NCBI RefSeq assembly: GCF_030813715.1
Contig: NZ_JAUSUZ010000001.1
Span: 1,488,001-1,552,000, forward strand
Direction: 5' to 3'
DNA from: Catenuloplanes indicus
Lineage (GTDB): Bacteria; Actinomycetota; Actinomycetes; Mycobacteriales; Micromonosporaceae
Length of the DNA: 64,000 nucleotides
Shown here piece after piece: positions 32,061-41,950 of this stretch. The notes beneath the pieces were generated by a model, which made no database searches, had not been told where the DNA came from, and saw only the letters and a list, made by a program, of their open reading frames with translations. Position 1 is the stretch's first letter. The number at the start of each line of letters is the position of its first letter. The translations under genes were made by a program, and so were the position numbers.

Positions 32061-33594
32061 CGACCGGCCGGCCCGGGATCCGGCGTCGCGGCCGGCGCGG
32101 GACTCGACGTCGCGGCCGACTCAGGATCCGGCGTCGCGGCCGGCCCGGGGTCCGGCTGGGAGGCCGGCCGCCTCCGTGAAGGTGCGGGCGACCGCCGGTG
32201 CGGTGCTGGTGGTGGCGGTCGCGCTGATCGCCGGCGCGGCCGCGCTGGTCCTGATGGTCCGGGAGTCGCTGCGCGACGGCCTGGAGACCCGGGCGGAGCA
32301 GCAGATCGCCACGCTGATCACCCAGCTCGGCCCGGCCGCGCCCGGCACGCCGGGCCCGGCCCCGTCGCAGACGCCCGGCCGGACGGCGCCGCCGGCACCG
32401 GACGGCACAGCAGCGCAGACGCCCGACGGCACAGCATCGCCGGACGCCACAGCAGCGCGGGCCCCGGACACCACGGCAGCGCGGGCGCCGGACGAGGACG
32501 ACGACGAGGACGAGCCCGAGGACGTCGTCTGGCAGGTGATCGACGCGAGCGGCGCCGTGGCCGGCGCGTCCCAGCCGCTCGCGCGGGCGCTGCCGGCCGA
32601 GGACACCGCCCGGTTCACGCTGCCCGGCGCCGACCACGCCTACCTGGTGCGCACCGAGCGGGACGACGGGCGCACGATCGCGGTCGCCGTCTCGCTGGAG
32701 GAGGTCGACAACGGCACCGAGGCGCTGGTCACGCCGCTGGTCACCGGCATCCCGCTGCTGCTGATCGTCTGCGCGGCCGTCACCTGGATCGTGGTCGCGC
32801 GGGCGCTGGCGCCGATCGAGCGGATCCGCCGCGAGGCCGAGGAGATCACCGGTGACCGGCTGGACCGCCGGGTGCCGGAGCCTGCGTCGCGCGACGAGGT
32901 GCACCGGATGGCCCGCACGATGAACCGCATGCTGGCCCGGCTGCAGGCCTCGCGGGAACGGCAGCAGCGGTTCGTCGCGGACGCGTCGCACGAGCTGCGG
33001 TCGCCGCTGACCAGCATGCGGCAGGCCGCGGAGGTGGCGGACGCGCTGCCGGACGGCTACCTTGCGGAGACCGTGCTGGAGGAGTCGGCCCGGATGTCCC
33101 GGCTCGTCGACCAGCTGCTGCTGCTGACCCGGGCCGGGGAGGGCGCGGTCACCCGTACCCGCGAGGACGTTGATCTTGATGATCTGCTCCTGGCCGAGGC
33201 CGCGCGCGTGCGCCGCGCCGGGCTCACCGTCGACACCACCGGCGTGGCCGCCGGACGGGTGCGCGCGGACCGGGTGGCGATGGGCCAGGTGGTCCGGAAC
33301 CTGGCCGACAACGCGGCCCGGCACGCCACCTCGCGCGTCGCGGTCGCGTTGCGTGAGACCCCCGGCGGCGTCACGCTGACGGTCGACGACGACGGCCACG
33401 GCATCCCCGCGGACCAGCGGGAACGCGTCTTCGATCGATTCGTCCGCCTGGACGAGGCGCGGGCCCGCGACGACGGCGGCAGCGGCCTCGGCCTGGCGAT
33501 CGTCAAGGAGATCATCAACGGGTACGGCGGGAGCGTAACCGCCACGGACTCGCCGCTGGGCGGCGCCCGCCTGGTCGTGCACCTGCCCGCCTGA
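32053..33594 (+). CDS. Sensor histidine kinase with HAMP domain
   Basis: 513-residue membrane kinase, partner of the preceding regulator. Its order is: a repetitive cytoplasmic N-terminus of four 8-residue units (RPARDPAS type), a membrane helix (AGAVLVVAVALIAGAAALVL), an extracellular domain with a low-complexity Asp/Thr/Ala-rich stretch, a second helix (LVTGIPLLLIVCAAVTWIVV), and HAMP. The HisKA box is RFVADASHELRSPLTSM, followed by an HATPase with VVRNLADNAARH, DDDGHGIP and GGSGLGLAIVKEI. All kinase boxes are intact. GTG 32053 inside the regulator's end is preferred to GTG 32026, which would overlap more. Signal unknown. Confidence 0.93.
   Translation: MADDRPARDPASRPARDSTSRPTQDPASRPARGPAGRPAASVKVRATAGAVLVVAVALIAGAAALVLMVRESLRDGLETRAEQQIATLITQLGPAAPGTPGPAPSQTPGRTAPPAPDGTAAQTPDGTASPDATAARAPDTTAARAPDEDDDEDEPEDVVWQVIDASGAVAGASQPLARALPAEDTARFTLPGADHAYLVRTERDDGRTIAVAVSLEEVDNGTEALVTPLVTGIPLLLIVCAAVTWIVVARALAPIERIRREAEEITGDRLDRRVPEPASRDEVHRMARTMNRMLARLQASRERQQRFVADASHELRSPLTSMRQAAEVADALPDGYLAETVLEESARMSRLVDQLLLLTRAGEGAVTRTREDVDLDDLLLAEAARVRRAGLTVDTTGVAAGRVRADRVAMGQVVRNLADNAARHATSRVAVALRETPGGVTLTVDDDGHGIPADQRERVFDRFVRLDEARARDDGGSGLGLAIVKEIINGYGGSVTATDSPLGGARLVVHLPA
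32065..32160 (+). repeat. Four 24-bp tandem repeats in the kinase N-terminus
   Basis: Four in-frame 24-bp units encode RPARDPAS, RPARDSTS, RPTQDPAS and RPARGPAG, followed by a partial fifth (RPA). They give an arginine-rich cytoplasmic tail before the first membrane helix. Copy number is probably variable between strains. Confidence 0.85.
32401..32490 (+). repeat. Imperfect 24-bp tandem repeats in the kinase sensor domain
   Basis: Units of 24, 18, 24 and 24 bp encode DGTAAQTP, DGTASP, DATAARAP and DTTAARAP and run into an acidic EDDDEDEPED stretch. This low-complexity segment lies in the predicted extracellular part of the kinase. Confidence 0.8.
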
Positions 33595-33600
33595 TTCTTC

Positions 33601-33617
33601 TTCAGCCAGGATTCAGG
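33601..33617. promoter_or_regulatory. Direct repeat TTCAGC-N5-TTCAGG before the PepSY gene
   Basis: TTCAGC at 33601-33606 and TTCAGG at 33612-33617, 11 bp start to start, the same pattern as at 31355-31371. It lies 50 bp upstream of the PepSY gene and just after the kinase stop. Likely binding site of the adjacent response regulator. Confidence 0.65.
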
Positions 33618-33666
33618 CGGCCCGGCGCACGATGTGTCCGGTAACCACACCGGAAGGGCACATCAC

Positions 33667-34239
33667 ATGAACATCGCCAGGCTCCGCAGCAAGCGCGTGA
33701 TCGTCTCCACCGTCGCGGTGGTCGCCGCCCTCGGCATCGGTGGCGGCGTCTGGGCCACCGCGGCCGGTGCCGACGTCGGCCAGGCCGAACGGGACCGTGC
33801 GGGCACCGCGGCCGTCCAGGCCGTCGGCGGCGGCACCGTGGTCGACGTGGAGGGCGACGACGAGGACGGCGCCGCCTTCGAGGTCGAGGTCCGCAAGGAC
33901 GACGGCACCGAGGTGGACGTCGCACTGGACAAGAACTTCGCGGTCCTGACCCAGGAGACCGATACGCCCGGCACCGACGAAGACCCGGACGGGACCGGCG
34001 CGGACGGCACCGACGCGGGCGACCGTGCGCTGACCGGCGCCGAGCGCACCTCGGCCGAGCAGGCCGCGATCGCCGCGGTCGGCGCCGGCAGCACGGTCCT
34101 CTCCGTCGAGGCGAGCGACGGCACCGGTGACGACGCCGGTGTCGCCTACGAGGCCGACGTGCGCGACAGCGCCGGAGCCGAGTGGGACGTCGCCCTGGAC
34201 GCGTCGTTCAAGGTCCTCACCAAGACCGAGGACAGGTAA
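33667..34239 (+). CDS. Secreted or membrane-anchored protein with two PepSY-like modules
   Basis: 190-residue protein. A signal or anchor helix (VIVSTVAVVAALGIGGGVWA) is followed by two copies of a PepSY-like unit: ERDRAGTAAVQAVGGGTVVD with FEVEVRKDDGTEVDVALD, and ERTSAEQAAIAAVGAGSTVL with YEADVRDSAGAEWDVALD. They are separated by an acidic Gly/Asp-rich linker. PepSY domains are found in proteins that modulate peptidases or sense envelope state. ATG 33667 is supported by GGAAGGG upstream. It follows the two-component genes and has the same TTCAG repeats, so it is probably their main target. Confidence 0.85.
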   Translation: MNIARLRSKRVIVSTVAVVAALGIGGGVWATAAGADVGQAERDRAGTAAVQAVGGGTVVDVEGDDEDGAAFEVEVRKDDGTEVDVALDKNFAVLTQETDTPGTDEDPDGTGADGTDAGDRALTGAERTSAEQAAIAAVGAGSTVLSVEASDGTGDDAGVAYEADVRDSAGAEWDVALDASFKVLTKTEDR

Positions 34240-34252
34240 CCGGCATTCTCGT

Positions 34253-34289
34253 GATCGGGGCGTTCCGGCGCATGCGGCATGCCCTGATC
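34253..34289 (+). terminator. Weak hairpin after the PepSY gene
   Basis: GATCGGGGC / GCCCTGATC, a 9-bp stem with one G-T pair and a 19-nt loop that itself contains a small GCATGC-type palindrome. Possible terminator. Confidence 0.4.
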
Positions 34290-34324
34290 GCGGTTGATGC
34301 CCCCTCGATCGCGGCGGATTCTGC

Positions 34325-34330
34325 GAGAAT
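34325..34330 (+). promoter_or_regulatory. -10-like box GAGAAT of the small lipoprotein gene
   Basis: GAGAAT lies 6 nt before ATG 34337, the same hexamer as before GTG 5923. Leaderless-type start. Confidence 0.45.
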
Positions 34331-34336
34331 GCGGGC

Positions 34337-34495
34337 ATGGGCGACTCCGAGGAGAAGATCGGCCGGCGTGCGCTGTTCGGCCGGACCACGCTGCTGGCCG
34401 CGGGTGCCGCGGTCGCGCTGCTCGGGCTGACCGGCTGTCCCGGCGGCGAGCAGGACGACGATGACGGTGACGACGACGGCGGCGATGACGACTGA
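34337..34495 (+). CDS. Small lipoprotein with acidic tail (52 residues)
   Basis: Short gene reading MGDSEEKIGRRALFG, a hydrophobic helix (TLLAAGAAVALLG) and a lipobox-like LTGC, then PGGEQ and a tail almost entirely of Asp and Gly. The Arg-Arg pair before the helix suggests Tat or Sec export, and the Cys suggests lipid anchoring, leaving a strongly acidic surface peptide of about 20 residues that could bind cations. It is followed by a strong bidirectional terminator and has a -10-like box. No family known to me; the gene call rests on the start signals, the signal architecture and the terminator. Confidence 0.6.
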   Translation: MGDSEEKIGRRALFGRTTLLAAGAAVALLGLTGCPGGEQDDDDGDDDGGDDD

Positions 34496-34501
34496 CGCGA
34501 C

Positions 34502-34535
34502 GACGCGGCCCCCGGCCTGAGCCGGGGGCCGCGTC
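34502..34535. terminator. Strong bidirectional terminator
   Basis: Perfect 15-bp stem GACGCGGCCCCCGGC / GCCGGGGGCCGCGTC with a CTGA loop, between the small lipoprotein gene and the convergent broken glycoside hydrolase. Confidence 0.85.
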
Positions 34536-34540
34536 CCGCC

Positions 34541-36376
34541 TCAGCGCGTGACGGTGAACTGTGAGCCGGGCTGGATGACGATGTCGCCGTCCGCCGAGTT
34601 CGTGATGGTCACGTTCGTCAGCACCGCGTTGCCGCGCGCGCCGCTCATCGCGAGGATGCCGGCGCCGTTGTTCGAACGGTCGATCCGGACGTTCGTGATC
34701 GCCACGTTAGGCATGGTCCCGCCGCCGGTCTTGAACTGGATGCCGTCGTAGGTGGAGTCGGTGATCTCGGTGTCCCGGATGACCACGCCGGTGATGTCGC
34801 GCCCCTGCGGGAAGAGCGTGATCGCGCCGAACTCCTGGTCCTCGTTCCAGAACGCGCCGCCCGTACGGTGCAGGCCGTTGTTCGCGATCAGCGTGGTGCC
34901 GCCGAACGGCAGCGGATTGTGGTCGGTGGCCAGCATGATCCCCGGGTAGTTGGCCGTATCGGAGATCAGGTTGCCCTCGATCGCGTTGTTCGCGCCGCCG
35001 TAGATGGCGATGCCGTTCGCCCGCCACGGCAGCTGAACCGTGTTGTTCAGGAAGCGGTTGCCGGACCCGATGTCCACGCTCTGGTCGCGCACGTACGGGT
35101 TCGCCCACACCGCCAGCGCGTCGTCGCCCGTGGTCCGGAACGACGAGTTGACCACGCGCGAGTTCCTCGTACCGTTGCTGAGGTTGATGCCGTCCGCGTA
35201 CGTGTTCCGGATCCGCATGTTCTCGAAGGAGACGTTGGTGCCCGGGTTCCAGTAGGCGGGCGTGTCCGAATAGTCGCGGCCGACCCAGGCGCCCACGTTG
35301 ACGTGCTCGATCCACACGTTGCTGATCCGGGTGTCCCGCCCGAACCGCCCGTTGAGCCCGTGCCCACGGTTCGCCCGGTTCTGCGTGTTGCCGAAGATCG
35401 CCAGGTCGGAGATCTGCGTGTTGTCGTCGATCTCGAAGCCGACGTTGCCCTCGTGCGGGTGGTTGATGCCGCCCACCGCCTGGTGCGGCTGGGTGTCGGA
35501 GTAGAGCACGGTGTGCCACATGCCGGCGCCGCGGACCACCACGTTGCGAAGGCCGCGCTGGTTGTACTGGCCGCGGTTCGGGTCCGGTGAGAGGATCTTG
35601 GCTTCCTGCCGCCAGCGACCGGCCGGGATCCAGACGCACGGGATCACGCCGTTCTCGTCGTCGGTGACCGCGCGCTGGATCGCCGCGGTGTCGTCCTGCC
35701 CGTCGTCCGGCACCGCGCCGTACGCGGTGATCGAGGTGCAGCCGGCCGGTGCGGACGCGGCCGGTGCGACCTGCTCCAGATCGATCAGATCGATGACGTG
35801 GAACGCCGCGGTGTCACCGGCGTCGCGTTACAGCCGGAACCGGGTGCCGGCCGGGTACGACGTGCCGAGCAGCGCGCTGGTCTCGTCGAAGAGCCGGCGG
35901 GCGTCCGCGGACGGCGTGTTCGACAGGCTCTCCGTGTCGTCCGTGGTGCCGTAGAGCCAGCTGTTCCGCGACGACAGTGTCAGCTTGCGGTGGAACTGGT
36001 CGTTGACGTACAGGCTGATGGTGTGGTCCTGCCCGCCGCCGCCGGGCGCGTCCGGCACCGAGTTGCGGACCACGATCGAGTTCGCCGGGGCCGTGGACGT
36101 GAACTCGACGAACTGGCCGGTGCCGGTCAGCCGCACCGACCTGCGGCCGGAGGACTCGGAGCCGAAGTTGGTGTGCCCGAACGTACGCAGCGGGTCCGCC
36201 TCCAGCAGCGTGCCGTTGTGCCGCGCGGCCTCGGCCTCGTACTCGGTGTACGGCAGGGCGGCGCCGCGGCCGACCGCGACCGGTACGGACAGCGCGTTGT
36301 CGGTCTCGTCCAGCTCGGTGACCACGCCGGTCGCGTCCGCGGTGGCGGTCGCGGTGGCGGGTCTCCGTTTCGTCAA
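34541..36376 (-). pseudogene. Broken CBM6 + beta-helix glycoside hydrolase (mycodextranase-like)
   Basis: Remnant of a secreted polysaccharide hydrolase. The frame starts abruptly in the end of a CARDB-like domain (VVTELDETDNALSVPVAVG) with no signal peptide. It continues through a CBM6/35-like module (YEAEAARHNGTLLE, then SSGRRSVRLTGTGQFVEF) and ends at a TAA (35828-35826) in TRFRL-stop-RDAGDTAAFHVIDL, where relatives have Gln; CAA to TAA is the simplest change. The same frame then continues through a pectin-lyase-like parallel beta-helix (TSITAYGAVPDDGQDDTAAI to the TGA at the left end). The 5' loss and the nonsense codon make it non-functional, although GTG/ATG codons within could allow a fragment. 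Confidence 0.8.
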
Positions 36377-36420
36377 CGGGGGGGGTGCGCTGCACCCAGG
36401 CCGGTCCGCACGATCCGGCC

Positions 36421-36426
36421 TACAGT
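36421..36426 (+). promoter_or_regulatory. -10 box TACAGT of the XRE regulator
   Basis: TACAGT lies 6 nt before ATG 36433, giving a leaderless transcript and excluding an in-frame start at 36385. Confidence 0.65.
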
Positions 36427-36432
36427 GATCAC

Positions 36433-37260
36433 ATGGCTTCCTCACCGCTCGGCGACTTCCTGCGGCGCAGCCGGGACCAGGTCTCCCCCGCCGACGTCGG
36501 CCTGCACAGCACCGGTACGCGCCGGGTGGCCGGCCTGCGCCGCGAGGAGGTCGCGATGCTGGCCGGCGTCAGCGTGGACTACTACGTGCGCCTGGAGCAG
36601 GGCCGCGAGCGCACGCCGTCCGCGCAGATGCTGGACGCGCTGAGCAGCGCGCTGCTGCTCGGCGAGGACGCCCGCATGCACCTGTTCCGGCTGGCCGGCC
36701 TGGCACCGCGCGGCGGCGTCGACGCCGGTCCGGAGCGCGCCGACCCGTCGCTGCTCGCGCTGATGGACGCGTGGCCGGGCAACCCCGCGCTGCTGTACGG
36801 CCGCGCCTACGACGTGCTCGCCGCGAACCCGCTGGCCGAGGCGCTGTTCGACGGCTTCCCCTTCTCCCGCAACCTGATGCTGACGCTGTTCCTCGCGCCC
36901 GGCGCGCGCACGTTCTACCGCGACTGGCCCACGGCCGCCGCGAACGCGGTCGCCGGGTTCCGGCTCGCGTTCGGCGCCGCGCCGCACCACCCGCGGGTCC
37001 GCGACGTGCTGGCCACGCTCACCGAGCACAGCCCGGACTTCCGCACGCTGTGGGCCGACCACCGGGCCCGCGGCAAGTCGATGGACGTCAAGGCGTTCCA
37101 CCACGCCGAGGTCGGCGACCTCACGCTGCGCATGCACACGTTCGACGTGCGTGCCGCGCCCGGGCAGGAGCTGGTCGTCTACCACGCCGACCCGGGCACG
37201 CCGTCCGCCGACGCGCTGCGCCTGCTCACCATGGTCAAGGACGCAGCGGGTACGGAATGA
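36433..37260 (+). CDS. XRE-type regulator with MmyB-like ligand domain
   Basis: 275-residue transcription factor. The Cro/CI helix-turn-helix covers residues 8-70 (LGDFLRRSRDQVSPADVG, then RRVAGLRREEVAMLAGVSVD and YYVRLEQGRE). The C-terminal MmyB-like domain (about 100-270) is the PAS-like fold that in relatives binds fatty acid or a small hydrophobic ligand (NPLAEALFDGFP, RDWPTAAANAVAGFRLA, then DLTLRMHTFDVRAAPGQELV). It lies next to the truncated end of the glycoside hydrolase remnant and overlaps the RamB-type gene tail to tail by 26 bp. The genes it controls are not evident; many relatives repress an adjacent SDR or oxidoreductase. Confidence 0.92.
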   Translation: MASSPLGDFLRRSRDQVSPADVGLHSTGTRRVAGLRREEVAMLAGVSVDYYVRLEQGRERTPSAQMLDALSSALLLGEDARMHLFRLAGLAPRGGVDAGPERADPSLLALMDAWPGNPALLYGRAYDVLAANPLAEALFDGFPFSRNLMLTLFLAPGARTFYRDWPTAAANAVAGFRLAFGAAPHHPRVRDVLATLTEHSPDFRTLWADHRARGKSMDVKAFHHAEVGDLTLRMHTFDVRAAPGQELVVYHADPGTPSADALRLLTMVKDAAGTE

Positions 37261-38620
37261 ACGTGCTGCGGTTCTCGTCCAGGTCGAGCCGGCCGTTGAT
37301 CGGGGCCGCGGCGCGCTGCGGGCAGTTCGACCGCGCGCACGTCTTGCAGCCGGGGCCGATCGGCGTCGCCGCGGCCACGTCGTGCAGGTCCGTCCCGGCC
37401 GAGTAGACCAGCCGGCCCGCGTGCCGGATCTCGCAGCCCAGCCCGATCGCGTAGACCTTGCCGGGCTGGCCGTACCCGCCGTGGTGCCGGGTGATGGTCC
37501 GGGCGATCCACAGGTAGCGCTGCCCGTCCGGCATCGCGGCCACCTGCGTCACCACCCGGCCCGGGGCGCCGAACGCCTCGTAGACGTTCCACAGCGGACA
37601 GGTGCCGCCGGTGCGGGAGAACGGGAAGCCGGTCGCGGACTGCCGTTTGGACAGGTTGCCGGCCCGGTCGACGCGCACGAACGAGAACGGCACGCCCCGG
37701 GCCCGCGGCCGTTGCAGCGTGCTCAGCCGGTGGCAGATGCTCTCCCACCCCATGCCGAAGTGCTCGGTGAGCAGCTCGATGTCGTACCGGCGCTGCTCCG
37801 CCGCGGCCAGGAACCGCTCGTAGGGCAGGATCAGCGCGGCCGCGAAGTAGTTGGCCAGCCCGACCCGGGTGAGGATCTGCGTCTGCACGTCGTCGAAGCG
37901 CTCCTCCTCGACGATCTCGTCGATCACGTCCGCGTACTCCAGCAGCGCCAGCTGGGCCGCCATCCGCATCGCCTCCTGCCCGGCCCGCAGCGATGTGGAC
38001 AGGTGCAGCGTGCGGGTCTGCGGCCGGTACCGGTGCAGGTCGCCGCCGAGCGCACCGGCGTCGTCGTGCGCGATGCCGATGCCGTGCCGCTCGGCCAGGT
38101 GCTCGCGCAGCCGGGTGCGGACCTCGCCGCGGCGCAGTCCCATCGCGCCGGCCAGCCGCTCGGCCGCCTCGTCCAGGTCCGGCACGTAGTTCTGCCGCCG
38201 GTAGAAGAACTCGGTCACCTGGTCGTGCGGGGTCCGGCCGAGCTGCTCCCGGTCGCCGACCAGCTCGGTCAGCTGATCCGCGACCTGCCGATAGCGGCGG
38301 TGCAGGTCGATCACGGCCTCCGCGACGTCCGGCAGCCGGCCGGCGAACTCGGTCAGCGCCGCGACGCCACCCGCGCCGTCCAGCGCCTCGCGCAGCGCCG
38401 CGGCCAGCTGCGGCGTGGCGTGCGGGGAGAACACGCCCGGGTCGACGCCGAACAGCTCGGTCGCGCGGATCAGCACCGGCGCGGTCAGCGGCCGCACGTC
38501 GTGCTCGATCTGGTTCAGGTAGCTGGGCGAGATGCCGAGGTGCCGGGCCAGCTCGGTCTGGCTCAGCCCGCGGTCCTCCCGCAGCCGGCGCAGCCGCGCC
38601 CCGGCGAAGATCTTCGTCAT
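37235..38620 (-). CDS. ramB: RamB/ScfR-type regulator of acetate metabolism
   Basis: 461-residue regulator of the short-chain fatty-acyl family. The XRE helix-turn-helix (LRRLREDRGLSQTELARHLG, then ISPSYLNQIEHDVRPLT) is at residues 8-65, followed by an ImmA/IrrE-like middle and the C-terminal DUF2083 with CPLWNVYEAFGAPGRV. In Corynebacterium and Mycobacterium such proteins (RamB) repress or adjust aceA and aceB according to acetate. Here the gene is divergent from isocitrate lyase, which supports orthology. ATG 38620 has GGAGG at 7 nt; a longer start at 38680 would enter the promoter. Motifs resembling RamB boxes lie in the intergenic region. Confidence 0.9.
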   Translation of the reverse strand: MTKIFAGARLRRLREDRGLSQTELARHLGISPSYLNQIEHDVRPLTAPVLIRATELFGVDPGVFSPHATPQLAAALREALDGAGGVAALTEFAGRLPDVAEAVIDLHRRYRQVADQLTELVGDREQLGRTPHDQVTEFFYRRQNYVPDLDEAAERLAGAMGLRRGEVRTRLREHLAERHGIGIAHDDAGALGGDLHRYRPQTRTLHLSTSLRAGQEAMRMAAQLALLEYADVIDEIVEEERFDDVQTQILTRVGLANYFAAALILPYERFLAAAEQRRYDIELLTEHFGMGWESICHRLSTLQRPRARGVPFSFVRVDRAGNLSKRQSATGFPFSRTGGTCPLWNVYEAFGAPGRVVTQVAAMPDGQRYLWIARTITRHHGGYGQPGKVYAIGLGCEIRHAGRLVYSAGTDLHDVAAATPIGPGCKTCARSNCPQRAAAPINGRLDLDENRSTFIPYPLRP

Positions 38621-38665
38621 CGACGGCCTCCGAGCGTTGGCAGTGCTGTAAATATGCCGGTTAAC

Positions 38666-38697
38666 AAGTTGGCAAGCCACCGCCGAAACTTCGCAGT
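38666..38697. promoter_or_regulatory. Two candidate RamB-type boxes between ramB and aceA
   Basis: AAGTTGGCAAG (38666-38676) and AAACTTCGCAGT (38686-38697) each resemble the corynebacterial RamB box (AAACTTTGCAAA type) with two to three changes, in the same orientation. They lie about 80-110 bp before aceA and 45-75 bp before ramB, well placed to act on both. Confidence 0.5.
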
Positions 38698-38778
38698 AAT
38701 TGGCTTCTTGCGTGCCTCGACCGCCGGTCCGCGACCGTGTGACCGTGTGCTTCCGGCCTTCGACGAAGGAGTGGCGTG

Positions 38779-40037
38779 ATGACGGCGGAAGACCTACGGC
38801 GCGAATGGGACACCGACCCGCGATGGAACGGCGTCGAGCGCTCGTACACCGCGGCGGACGTGATCCGGCTGCGCGGCGTGGTGCGCGAGGAGCACACGCT
38901 CGCCCGGCGCGGCGCGCAGCGGCTGTGGCAACTGTTGCACGACGAGGACTACGTGCCCGCGCTCGGCGCGCTGACCGGCAACCAGGCGGTGCAGATGGTC
39001 CGCGCCGGGCTGAAGGCGATCTACCTGTCCGGCTGGCAGGTCGCGGCGGACGCGAACCTGGCCGGGCACACCTACCCCGACCAGAGCCTCTACCCGGCCA
39101 ACTCGGTGCCCGCGGTGGTCCGCCGGATCAACAACGCGTTGCTGCGGGCCGGGCAGATCTCCGCGGCCGAGGGCGACCAGGGCACCGACTGGCTCGCGCC
39201 GATCGTCGCGGACGCGGAGGCCGGGTTCGGCGGCGTGCTCAACGCGTACGAGCTGATGACCGCGATGATCGTGGCGGGCGCGGCCGGCGTGCACTGGGAG
39301 GACCAGCTCGCCGCCGAGAAGAAGTGCGGTCACCTCGGCGGCAAGGTGCTGGTCCCGACCGGTCAGCACGTGCGGACGCTGGAGGCGGCCCGGCTCGCCG
39401 CGGACGTCGCCGGTGTGCCGTCGGTGATCATCGCGCGGACCGACGCGCAGGCCGCCACGTTGCTGACCACGGACGTCGACGAGCGGGACGCGCCGTTCGT
39501 CACCGGCGACCGTACCGCCGAGGGTTTCTACCGGTTCCGCAACGGCATCGACGCGTGCGTGGCCCGCGGGCTCGCCTACGCGCCGCACGCGGATCTGCTG
39601 TGGATGGAGACCAGCACGCCGGACCTGGAGGTCGCGCGCCGGTTCGCCACCGCGATCAAGGAGCGGTACCCGGACCAGCTGCTGGCCTACAACTGCTCGC
39701 CGTCGTTCAACTGGCGCCGGCACCTGGACGAGACCACGATCGCGAAGTTCCAGCGCGAGCTCGGCCACATGGGCTACCGGTTCCAGTTCATCACGCTGGC
39801 CGGTTTCCACGCGCTGAACTACTCGATGTTCGACCTCGCGCACGGCTACGCCGCCGACGGCATGCCCGCCTACGTGGAGCTGCAGGAACGCGAGTTCGCC
39901 GCGGAGGCGCGCGGCTACACCGCGGTCAAGCACCAGCGAGAGGTCGGCACCGGCTACTTCGACCTGATCAGCACCGTGCTCAACCCGGCCGCGGAGACCA
40001 CGGCGCTGCACGGCTCGACCGAGGCGGAGCAGTTCGC

Positions 40038-40041
<4 letters not shown>
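38779..40041 (+). CDS. aceA: Isocitrate lyase
   Basis: 420-residue enzyme splitting isocitrate to succinate and glyoxylate, first step of the glyoxylate shunt used on acetate or fatty acids. The catalytic loop KKCGHLGGK with the active-site Cys is at about residues 181-189; [18 protein letters not shown] carries Mg ligands, and YNCSPSFNW the conserved substrate-binding segment. Length matches the compact actinobacterial type. ATG 38779 has GAAGGAG at 7 nt. The stop overlaps the ATG of the malate synthase gene (ATGA), so both shunt enzymes are co-translated. Control by the divergent RamB-type regulator is likely. Confidence 0.97.
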
Positions 40042-41624
<1,583 letters not shown>

Positions 41625-41950
41625 AGTGCGACTCCATGATCGCGGCCACCCCCTCCAGGTGCCGGTCCAGCTCCGCGGACGGGGCGGCCCGGTCCACGGC
41701 GGCCTGAAGACCAGCCAGCAGGTAGGCGATCATGGAGTGGTCCTGTCCCAGCGACCGCAGCGTGTCACGCAGGCCCGGGTGCTGCTCCGCGATCGCCGGG
41801 AACAGCAGGCGGTCCTCACCCTCGTGACGGGCGGTCAGCGCGGCGCAGAACCCTGCCTCCATGCCTGACACGGTCTGCCACCGGCACGCGACGCTGCACC
41901 GAAGCCTGCGCGACCCCGGCCCGGCGCCGGAAGCCACGGGGACCGTGGCG

